DNA from: Trissonchulus latispiculum
Lineage: Eukaryota > Nematoda > Enoplea > Enoplida > Ironidae
NCBI GenBank assembly: GCA_030248195.1
Contig: JASAND010017888.1
Span: 1 to 64,000, forward strand
DNA: 64,000 nt
Reading direction: 5' to 3'
Below, piece by piece: positions 50,001-62,000 of the stretch; the stretch's first letter is position 1, and each line of letters starts with the position of its first letter. Below the pieces are notes generated by a model that saw nothing but the letters and a program-made list of their open reading frames with translations, did not search any database and had not been told where the DNA came from. Both the position numbers and the translations under genes were made by a program.

Positions 50001-53000
50001 TCACAGCTACTTTAATTCATTGCAATATCGACTGAGTCTTTTTATGTATTTTATTATTGTGCGACTTAACGTTTATCCATTGACCGTTTATCATTGACCA
50101 AAAGTTTGGTATTTTCCCATCTTCTGTTATTTAAGACATCGGATTAGTTGTTTTGATTATGAAAAGTGCTCCAGAAAACAATACATTACATTACGCTTTT
50201 GCTCTACTTCTAGGAATTCATAGAAAATATACTAAAGTAATTTTGAGGCTCTAGAACTTGTCATTTCGAGGAAAATGAGAATATTGAAGTTTACTGGTTC
50301 CTCTTTAGGGCGAATATGTCATACTGAAAGTCAAAACCTCTGCTCAAAGTATCTTTATCAGACAATTCAGTACATCGCCACGAATTGGAAAATAGTTTTA
50401 GCGTTCAATTGCAATATAGCTATCTGTCCAACTAGCCGAAGCTATGTGAGCGCTATCATAGTAGAGACAGTAATATTAGTATCAATAGACAATAATTGGT
50501 TTTTTCAGTTCCGCCAAAAGTGATACTTCCAGACCGATATCTGGACGCCCAGCTGTTTGATATCGGCGAAGATTTAAAACTACGAGTGAGCTATGTTGGA
50601 AAACCTTTGCCGGATATTACCTGGTCTCACCAGGGGAAACAACTCTCGTCATCAGACCGAATTTCGATTCAAAATATTGACGGAGTTTCCACATTGCAGG
50701 TCAAGAATGTCCAGAAAACCGACAGTGGACGTTACCATATTCGAGCAAGCAGCGAACTAGGGGAAGACGGTGCATCTATCGAAGTTAACGTGACCGATCG
50801 GCCTGACCCACCGGGAAAACCAACAGTAGCTGATATCAACCTTGACTCCGTCAAACTGCGGTGGTCGCCCCCTGTGAACGATGGAGGGTCGCAGGTCAGA
50901 ATTTACACCCTCGAAATGACTGAAGCGGGACTTGAAGACTGGCAAAAGATTGAAGCGTGTAAACATCCTGGTACCACCGTTTACAATCTAACTCCAACTA
51001 AATCCTACCAATTCCGAGTAAAAGCGGAAAATGTTTTCGGTATTTCGGATCCCAGTGAATCGACCGGTCCCATTGAAATTAAGGAAATTTCCAGAGATGT
51101 TCCCGAAAAATCTCGTTCTCGATCAAAGTCTCGAACTCCGGGAGATGTCGTTCTGTCACCTACTGAGGAAGTAGCTGGCGAAATTCGTGACTACGACTCC
51201 GAAGTGTCAAAAGAACCAATAGAATACAAAACAGTGGATCCATCTAAGCTAAAGAATGATCTGTACGAAAAGTATATTATATGCGAAGAACTGGGCCGTG
51301 GCGCTTACGGAGTTGTTCACCGAGCTATTGAAAAGGCAACTGGCCGAACCTGGGCAGCAAAGTTTGTCCAAGTTCGCCCCGGTGTTAAGAAGGATTCGGT
51401 GAAGCACGAAATCAAAATTATGAACTATCTTCATCATGACAAGCTCTTAAATCTCCACGAAGCCTTTGACTTGGGCACTGATGTTGTGCTTATCGAAGAA
51501 TTGTAAGTCTCAAATTATATGGAAAACACCAAGTCATGACTATATTATTGCCACTTGTATTGAAATGGTTGTTTGTTACTAGATTTGAATTTTATGATGT
51601 CAGTGGCTTCCAAAAGCAGCATTAACTGACCTGACCCTTTAACTAAAATTATTATGTTTTATTATAACATTTTTACTATGAAGAGACTAAAGTTATAGCA
51701 ACAACTCAATGAGGTTAAACGATCTACATCAACCATCTCCCAATTTTCTACATTCTCAGCAGGAAGTACTGAGTCCTTCTTGGCTAAAACGTTTAGCTGG
51801 AATCGAAATAACCTAGTAAAACAGTATTACAACATTGAAACGGGTTCAAATGTTTTGAGAAAAATTCGAAATTTGTTGCAACTTGCAACATTTCAAGTAT
51901 AAATAGCTCAATATTTTGGTAAAACTACTGCGAATGCATGTAAGCATTAACCCACTCTTGACGGGACCTGAAAATCGTCCACTTCTGCAATGTGTTTTTG
52001 TAGTAGCAAAGACAGCAAGCTCGTGCAAACTCAGCTGTAAACCTAGTTGGCAGAAATAATCAGGTTTTACACATATCTGTGTTTAGCGTGAGTGGTGGTG
52101 AGCTTTTTGACCGAATAGTCGATGATACCCAAGAGATTACTGAAGACGAAGTCAGAGATTACATGAGGCAAATCTTGCTTGGAGTCCAGCATATGCACCG
52201 AAATGATATTGTTCACCTGGACCTGAAGGTAAATGTCGAAAGATTTTAAACTCTGACTGAGCAGTCCTCAGTAATGGTATAGTCCTGATTTTAATTAAAA
52301 AGAAAGAAAATCGCCACATAATACTTTTGTCATAGAAGCCTCAACATAAATTCCTTAACACTTTGATGCATTTTTGCTATTCGCTCTTTATTAGGTAATG
52401 TCAATCTTTTTATTTTAGCCGGAAAATATTTTACTCACTCATAAGGACAGCCGTGACATCAAAATAATTGATTTCGGACTTGCCAGAAAACTTGATCCAG
52501 GGAAAAAAGTTAAACTTCTATTTGGCACACCAGAGTTTTGTGCTCCAGAAGTCGTGAACTATCAGCCCGTTAGCTTCAGTACTGATATGTGGACAGTTGG
52601 TGTGATATCATACGTTTTGTAAGTCTTCCGAAGAAATAGGACAAGTAACTGTTTTCACCTACAATAAGAATTCCTAGATTACTGGAGTTATTTCAAATTT
52701 TGAATTGAAATCAATCATATGTCCAAGTAAACTATTTAGTGACTGCGACAAAAGTTATTAGTAAAGCCAATCAGTGTTGGTTTAGTTTGATGAAGTTAGA
52801 TTCTACTAATCTTAATAAGCTAAGCTTACTAATCAAGCGAAGTATTTTATTGCAGGCTCACTGGATTGTCGCCATTCTTGGGCGAAACCGACGAGGAAAC
52901 TTTGGCAAACGTTTCAGCAGCTGATTGGGATTTCGATGATCCATTATGGGACACTGTCAGCCCACTTGCCAAAGATTTTATTTGCCGTCTTATGGTTAAG

Positions 53001-56000
53001 GATAAACGCAAAAGAATGACTGTACAAGAAGCTCTGGCGCATCCTTGGATACTGGTAAGTTGACGTTTCTGGCCAAGTCGTGTGTCGAGAATGTGTGCTA
53101 AGGAATCTTTGCTAACATCTCAGTGTGCAAAAGCAACCACGCCCTTGGAAATGCTGGGAAGGCAAGAAGCTCAGCGAAATAGACAAAACAAACAGCGAAG
53201 AAAACTGTAAGCATTGAAATGAAGACATCAAGTTTCTCAGTTTTTTTGGTAGCGAAATAAAATAATTGCCATTGACTTGTTGATACTAATTTGGCGCTAC
53301 GCTTGACAATTGAGTTGTTCGTTGACCAAACCAAGCACAATCGATAAAAGTATAAGTTTTGCTCAAACCTGCTTACACTTAACAAAAATGTCATCGTCTG
53401 ATGCAACTTTACGAGGCATGTTTGAAAATTTGTGCTTCAATTGACGAAGTAGTCTTACTTAAGTTTGCACTAATAAAGCTTTTTGTTTCCATTCACCGTA
53501 AGTGTCGGCTGAATAATTGCTGCTTCGATTTCTGTTTGTGTTTCAATATTTCATTTAGGACAGAAAACCAAAGGTTTCTTTCAGTTACTAACCTATTTCT
53601 GACTGTTGCATTAAATGTTTTATTTAAAATATACTAACTCCTACTCGTTTATTAGTTTGTACTACTGTTTTGTTTAAAACAGTTATGTTCTACTCATTTA
53701 TAGTTTATCGTTCAGCTTTTGCAGTTCTTTTTATTGACTAACAAAGCGATTACTTTTTAGCAAGAAATGCATGAGATATATCAAGAGCTGCTAGAAGATT
53801 TACTAAGCAAGGTGCTGTTTATGTCTGAAACGTTTGTAGTAATTGTCTCTGCTCTTCGGTTCTTGTATATTTCACGTTATCACACGTTTGATATTAAAAT
53901 TTCAATTCAATTGAATCTTTAGAACCAAGTGTTAGTAAAATGAAAGACACTTGACCCAATATGAAGTTAGGTAATTTCAACTCCAGTATGTTTATTTCCT
54001 GGTCTTTCGGTTAAGTTTTCCAGTTACTTCAGGTTAAGTCAGTATGTTTTCTAATTCAGGGCATGCTGAAGGAACCCTATACCGGAAGAGTTCCTCTGCG
54101 TCAGAGAAAGGATTTCATTGCAAAACGTCGCTGGTCTGACGATTTGTTGCCTATTGGCCGATTGGCCAAACGAGGTGCAATATTCAGGAGGCTGTCCATG
54201 GATGGTGTCTTTGAGAGGGAAATTGAAATGGGTATGCTTTCCGAATATCTAAAACGTTGACACTTTATTTAATATGGCAACATGTAGAACAGTTCTAACG
54301 AGTGCATATTGCAACAGACTTGAAATCACATGTTGCTGACTAAAGGTTATATCTTAAATTCAAGTTTACGACAGAACAAAATTGCATTAAAGCAGGTTGA
54401 TTAATACCTAATTATTACGTCGTCAGTGTTGTTCTAATTAAAGTATTCTGCTAATTCCTTGACCAGAATAAAATTAAAATTAAAATATTTCAGAGCTTCC
54501 GGATTATCCGCCTAAAGTTCTCAAAAAGCTAGAAGATATGGTCGCCCATGTTGGTGACCTCATTTCAACCCTGGAATGTCAGGTTCAAGGATTTCCTATA
54601 CCCCAAGTTGTGTGGTACAAGGATGGTCAGGAGCTCACCAGGTCCGACAAGCACAACATGCGTTACGATGCTGAAACGGCACACCTGGCGATTTACAATA
54701 TCGAAATGACGGATGCTGCAGATTACACCTGTAGTGCAACCAATGATCTAGGAACTTCTGAAACCAGCTGCCGACTTACAGTAAAGGAAAGTAAAAGATC
54801 AAGGACACCGGAAAAGTTACCAGAAATAGAAGGGATTTGGCCTAAACCGGAAATTGTAGAAGTTAAAGCTCCCGAATTTGCAGAGGCTTTGCAGGACATG
54901 ATTGCAGAAATTGGATCATCGGTGCTTCTCAGGGTTACAGGTAATTTTTTCACACAAAATCACTCAGTGAATTATGTTTGAGATTTCTTGACATTGGCAG
55001 CAATCCTATGCAGCTATGTGCAAAATTTTCTAACATTGGTATGGGCTGCCAAATGCGTCTAGCTTGAGGCTTTTCACGTAAGAGACGGAATTGGTTAACA
55101 GGATAAGGCTCTGGATCCAAATGCACAACACAGTCAAGGCAAGCAGCAGTAACGTTGTTCAAGACAAAAGGCTTGGCTGAGCAAAAGATCAGAAATAACA
55201 CTTCACTTCTTAAACTCTGCAAATGCTGCGCATTTCGAAATGGCATAATTTACTTCAGCTAATCAAAAGTTTGAAAACTTATCTAAAAGTAGCATTGAAA
55301 GAATAACTCCTTCTCTTTCGGAATTATACGCATCGTGACATTTCAGATATTATTGATTCAACCGTAAAATACAGAAATCTATGTACAATAATTAACACTG
55401 ATCTATCAATTTTAAGTGCCTTCCTGACATCAATGAGAGTATAAAACATATACTTTCAAAATTTTAAAATCACTAAAGCTTAGAAACAGTTTTATGATTC
55501 TAAAACTGTACAGAGTTTGACACTAGCTAGTTTCCTAATAAACATCGTTAACTTTGCGCTAACATTGTTTGCTTGCAGCACCCTGTGAATCAGGAATTCG
55601 CGTAACTTGGTACAGAAATGGGAAACCTATTGACCCGGCTGCCGAGAGCGGAATATTAGTTGAAGACTACATGGGAACATTTACGTTAGAAATTGAGTCT
55701 GCTTCATTGGCAGACAGTTGCAATTGGAAAGCTGTTGGCACTAACGACTATGGCCAGTGTGAAAGTTCTTGCAAAGTTAAAATTGTCAGTAAGTTGCTAA
55801 TTTCTGTGTAGCTAAAACGGATAAACTTTAACAAAGACTTTATATTATAATGATTTGTTAGATATAACATGAAAATCAAAAACCTGCTGTTATCGGCATC
55901 TTTCTCAAAGATTTCCTGGATGAAATTAGAACGAATTGAAATGAATTTAAATCAGGGCAATTTGTAAGGCAATAACCGTTCCTTAAAGTTTCAATCTGTC

Positions 56001-59000
56001 TAATCCTTTTAATCCGACCACTATAAGCTTTCACAAAATAAAAACAGTTTATTTTAGAGAGGACGTTTTTCGCTCTTTACCGACGGACTCAGTTTTCAAA
56101 AAAGAAAGCATGTTTTTTTTTAAGTTCGCCCCACTCCAGTTGGTGCACACCGGTTAGGAGTGGTGTCAGTATTGCGTTCACTTTGACTAGGTTGGGGGAC
56201 TGACACCGACTAATTGCTTTTGCAATTAACCGAGGCGTTTGACAAGACCGGCAATGTGCCTATTGCTGCTCACGCAATAAGCCCACCGCGGCAGCTCCAC
56301 CCTCAGGCGGCCACCTCTTGAAGGCTCGGAGAATTGCCAGCGGGGGGAAGGAGTACTATTCGCAGTGTCAGCTGACACCGGATTTACTGGCTCCGCGAAG
56401 CCACCGTGCAAAGCAAAAACGAAGCAAAGCAAGTTACTTACATATAAACAGATCTACAACATAGAAGATAACAAGCAACTTAGCAGCTTTGGAGTGGTGT
56501 CGATCTGATCCATGACGTTGAAACTCCACTGAATGAGCAATGCCACGTAAAAGAAAATTCCAGTCACGGTGTAATGCGTTGAGCAATTCCGAAAATGTAA
56601 GCTAACATCCAGTTTGTAAAATTCCATTTGTGAATTCCACAATGCGATTTCCTTCTTCCATCAGTGAAAAGTTGCTTGGAGCTAGAATAAGAAATTATTC
56701 AGGGAAATGTATTTGAAAATTTAGTTTTGTATTTACGCGGCGTTGGGTTTGTAATTTTGGATGGATTGGTGGTAATGGAGGGGTTTTACTTGTTCAGAGG
56801 CGCGTTGTTCCATTTTGAGTAAAGGTGGCTTGTTTGTTAGTTGAAGTCCGTATAGAGTAGCATTTTTCTTGTAACACGCTGGAGGGTTATGATGGTAGCA
56901 TCGAAGGTTGACCGAGAGGTTGACTGGAGCTGCCATCAGCGCAGATCTTGGTGGTAGTAGCAAATATTCAAGTCTATTCAAGAAAGCATGTATTGCAGGT
57001 TCTTGATACATATAGTTATTCACTCTAATTAGACAGCAAGAGCAAGACATATTACTGCGATATTTTACAAATTATTAATTCAGTTTGATGAGGAATATTC
57101 CACGGCTTAAACTAAAATCTAATTCTCAAGTAATGCAATCTTCACAGTGGATATTTAAAATCATCTTTAAGCATAGTCATCTTTAATGTTTTCTATTTTG
57201 TTTGATAATAAATATTTCAGTTCCAAAAGGCTACAAGAAACCGACCTTCAAGACTCCGCTGAAAACAGTATCAATTATCGAAGGAAGTGCATGTCGACTT
57301 GAGGTCCAAATCGATGCCAATCCGGCACCTGAAATTTCTTGGTTCAAAGGGGATAAAGAAATAGAGCACGGCCATCACTACAGAATGGAATATGATGATG
57401 AGGCGATGAAATATGGCTTGATAATACAAGACTCATATGCTGAGGACGCTGGCAGTTACACCTGTATTGCAACAAATGTTGTCGGGTCTGCTAACAGTAC
57501 TGGGGACATTAAAATAATAGGTATAAAACTTTGCATAACATGACACTAGTAATTATGGTGTTCTCATTTGGTGTGTCTACTTCGTTGTGTTTTCTTTCCC
57601 TAGGCGGAAACACAGTAGACTATTTGTATTCTCGTTGTATTTCATGAATTAATTTATTCTATTAATTCACAAATTTTGCCTTGTGACACAGCAAATAATA
57701 TCAGCAAATAATAATAATACAAATCCTATCCAATGTTTGCTCACAGGAGTTGTGACGGATGAAGAAAAGGTACCTGAAGCAGCGGACCCTCCAAAGTTCC
57801 GATTGCACCTACAGGATCGATCAGTTCCTGTGGGATTTGAAATCCGACTGGTCTGTTCAGTGACTGGGGCTCCAGCTCCAGCCATTTCCTGGTATCACGA
57901 CGGCAAACAGCTCAGTCCTTCTGAATATGATATCAAGGTATGGCTTGAAATAACTGTGGCCCTCTACTTATTTTATAAAATTTTTTAGCAGTTTGCTCTG
58001 CCTTGAGTTTCATGTAAAAGATTAGACCGCTAAACCAATAAAGTGAAAGTGAAGCAATATGGCTCTTTTACGTTAAAAAAATTGATTATAACTCTGCTCC
58101 AAATTGAATTTGTTTCTTGCATGAATGAGCTTTACCACTATTATGCTGCAAGTATTAACAATGGTTTGAGTTAAACCTTAATAATCGCGATTTTAAAATA
58201 TTATTTTCTTTCCAGATGGAGGATGGACTTTGTTGTCTGAATATTGAGCGATCACACCTTTCGGATTCCGGCAAATACAGTTGTGTCGCTGAAAACAGCA
58301 GTGGCAAGGCAACTACCCAATGCACCGTAGTTATCGAAGGTTAGAAGCATCTATGTTCAAATATATATTCATCAACCTACAATCAACCAAGAATACAAAT
58401 AGATAAGAGTGATGATTAAAGCTGACTGATCTGGAAACTTACCGGGTCGTAAAGAAACTTGAGAGTGTGGGTCATTTCCATTGACGTCTTTTATTCAAGT
58501 ATTGCCCGTAAATCGCATATTATAGTCCAGACGAGATTTAGGTGTGGTTTCTGAGTCTCGTATGAATTTTTGACTGTATGGTATGTATGACTCTCGTTAT
58601 AAAGGTTTAATTATAGTGTTGGTGTTGGTAGAGGTACTGGGATAAAAGGTAGTATAAAATATAAAGATATATTGAAAACAAGGAGATTTTCAGAAATTGC
58701 AATTAAAATGCTGCTAGAAAAAATCCATGATTAATGCTGTATCCGTATACTCACTTTTGCATTGCGCCCACCTTAACTAGGCGATGGAGTTTCAGGGAAG
58801 GGGTGCCAGACCCTTCAACAATTAGAAGTTAGCAGCTAACAACTACAAAGCCAAGGAAAGGTGGAAGCATTAAAAATTTCAGATTAAACTGGTCAATAGT
58901 TTAATGTTTTGGAAGATTCAAAAAATTGGTGCTAAAAGTGTTAAATGTGTTTTCAACTTGCAAACAGACTTATTGTGAACGGATGTTGTTTTCTCGGCAT

Positions 59001-62000
59001 AGAAACCTTCAAGTAACCATTATAATAATAATGGTCCAGCCAATAAAAGCGTATACAAAACTAATTATTTCTTAATTGTTAACATCGGGTCGGAATCACT
59101 GTTTTAGGTGGAGAAGAGCCGGGCCTGATTAAACCTAGCTTCAAGGAACCCTTATTGGATGTTTCCGTTCTGGAAGATCAAGAAATCGTTCTTGAATGTC
59201 AGGCTGTGGGAAAACCTTTACCACAGATTACTTGGTAAGCCATTCGTAATATCCATCTACTGCAAACATTTACATCATGACGGCCTGAAAAGCTGAAACA
59301 GTTTTCAAAACAATATTATTGAAATATTCGACATTAAATTTGCTTGCCTTGTTTGCAAGAGGTTGAGTTGCTAAACTTTATGAATTTGCAATCGGATGTA
59401 AGGCGATGGAACTTACCGTGACACTTAGCAGTCATGTTGTCGCTAGTGAAAAGGATTCCCCAAAAAACTTGTTTAAAATTTTTATTATTTCTGCTGTCCT
59501 AGAATAACCTGCTTCCTCTAACCGTCCACGGATTCCCGAGATAATCAAAGAGAAGACCGAGAGTCTTTGTATTCACCAACTATCAAACATAGCAGACATT
59601 AATAAATAAAATATATAATATGTTACGCGTTTAGCAATAAAATGTTACGCGTTTAGCGTTAGTTTTTTGTCAAAAATAATAATTTCAGGTACAAAGATGG
59701 AACAAAACTGTTCATCGAAAACCGCATGTTATCTTATACTGACAGAAAAGGAATTTGTCGCTTGAACATACTCAATGCTGCTCCATCTGACAGCGGGGAG
59801 TATTCTTGTGAAGCAGCTAATAAAGCTGGACGAGATTATACTCATTGTCATGTCAAAGTTACAGGTAAACTAAAAATGCTGTGCGCACCGATTGCAATTG
59901 AATACAAACTTGTATTACATGTGTTCATTGACATCTGTTCAACGTTTTTTAAGCTTATTGGTATTGTTCAAGTTAGATATCATTCTACTTGTTGATTTAC
60001 TGAATATTACTTTAACGGCTTCGTACTTTCGTCGCACTTGAAACTTCAGATTATTTGGAGTCAAATTTTAGCGCTAATTGCAGGCTGTCGAGACAAATTC
60101 CCAGAGCTTGTTTTTCGAAAATCTCTCGAAACCTTTTTGCATTGCTTGCTGTAACGTGTGATAGGCATATTAGGGCTTCGTGAGATATGAAAATTTTCTA
60201 TGATTTTCCGATGATCAAGAAAGATTGCCAGAAACTGATTTAGCGTTCTTTGTCAACGTTTGCTTTTCATCGCTCAAATCACTCCTTGACTCAAAACTTC
60301 GAACGTTTTCTCATAAAAATCCATTAAATGCTATAAATTATATATTTGTGTTCATTTCGTAAGGATGTTGAATTTTTCAAAAATTTCTTTTCATTTCAGA
60401 AACAACTGTCCCACGTCAGGCGGCAGCTTCAGAAGCAGCATCAGAGGAGGAAGCAGCTCCAGAAGAAAGAAAAAACCTTCCAGTAATCACACGGCCTCTA
60501 GCCAACCTTACAGTGATGGAGGGACGTAGAGCTGCCCTTTCCTGTGATGTTGAAGGAATCCCACAGCCTCAAGTTGAATGGTTCAGAGATGGAAAGGTAT
60601 ATACTTTTTATTTAGATTTGGGACGTACATTTTTACATACATATTTACAAGGGCCCGATCCTACTTCATGTGACCGCGAATTGAGTCAGGTCCGATCAGT
60701 CTTGCAATTGCTACTCTTTCATGCTTTTCTGTCTTACTACTTTGAAAACTGTCACTTAATTACAGCATCCACAAATATGTACTAATGTGCTTATTCACCG
60801 ACTTTTGGGAAGTTTCTTATAATATCAATTAACATTAGATGAGCAGTGATAGCGAGTCACTGTCAGATAACCAGTTATGTGGTGGTTATTAAATTCGGCA
60901 TTCCCTACAGGCCAATAATCTTTAAATGGTTTCACGGTTTTTAAAATAAAATCAGCTGCTTAGACAAAATTTGTTTAGGAAATGTCTACGCACCAGTTTT
61001 TATATCATGAAAAGTTTTCCTGAAAATTCAGTACTCGTGCAGTTAGCGTGAATGCAACAATGCAAAGTATTCAGATAACGCGTTTTAGAACGTTTTATGC
61101 CGGTAGTTAGGAATCAGGTCAGGCCGAATTGCCAGGCCGGGCGCTGACCAGGGACTGGAGTCCTCCATAAAAAAGAGGCCCGGAGTCGGAACCGTGACTG
61201 GTCCAAGCGGGCCCAGCTTTAATGAAACGTCACACTCTTTTCTTTTGTCATGGAAAGAGCTAAAGAGGAAAGAGGTAAACCGTAACTCGTTTCAATGAGG
61301 TATTGTCGACTGGCATTGATTGGCAACACTTTTAAACTTGAGTTTATTGTTCCGTTTTATTGTTAGAAAATTAACTTAGCGCCTATCCGCGAACCGCATG
61401 CAAACAATCTGATGGCCTGTGTACGAAAAGTTACTAGTTTAAGAGATTTCTTAAACAAAAAGGAATAACTGCTTGAATCGTAATTCTATCAGTACTTAAT
61501 TTTAGAGGAAGCATATTAAAAATAATTTGTTATGTATCTGTTCTAGTTACTTAACGAAACTCGTCATGTCCGTCTTTACTTTGATGGCAAGACTGCTACT
61601 GTAAAAATCTACGAAGCAACCTTGGAACACGAAGGGGAATATGTATGCCGTGTATACAACGAAAACGGCGAAGTGGAAACTATGTGTCATCTATTTGTTG
61701 AAGGTACGACAATCACTTAATCCTTTGTGTGAACTAATTATTAAAAAAAGCAGACAATATCGAATTCCGAAACGGAATACTGTTAACGCGCAAGTAAATA
61801 TTCGCATAGTTTCTCTGGATAATTGCCATTTGGATTGAACGTCGTGCTTTGAGAACAACCGTTTTAGTAAAGGTTTTCTGAAAGGATGGAACCTTTTCAC
61901 TCTACAATTACTTGGCAAGCACCATTTGTGAAATAATAATTGTCACCTAGCACTTTTAGACAAAAGTAAACACCAACATTGTATTATTTCTGTCTGTTCA

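Noticed and set aside
313..53054. Assignment to a specific named gene such as TTN, bent/projectin or unc-22
   Set aside because: Architecture places it in the titin/TTN-1/twitchin superfamily, but without alignments the orthology cannot be fixed, so no symbol is given.
56226..57050. A nested minus-strand gene in the intron (frames at 56226-56432, 56454-56642 and 56733-57050)
   Set aside because: Some frames have hydrophobic stretches, but I could find no consistent splice path or domain, and one frame is only the GC-rich island.
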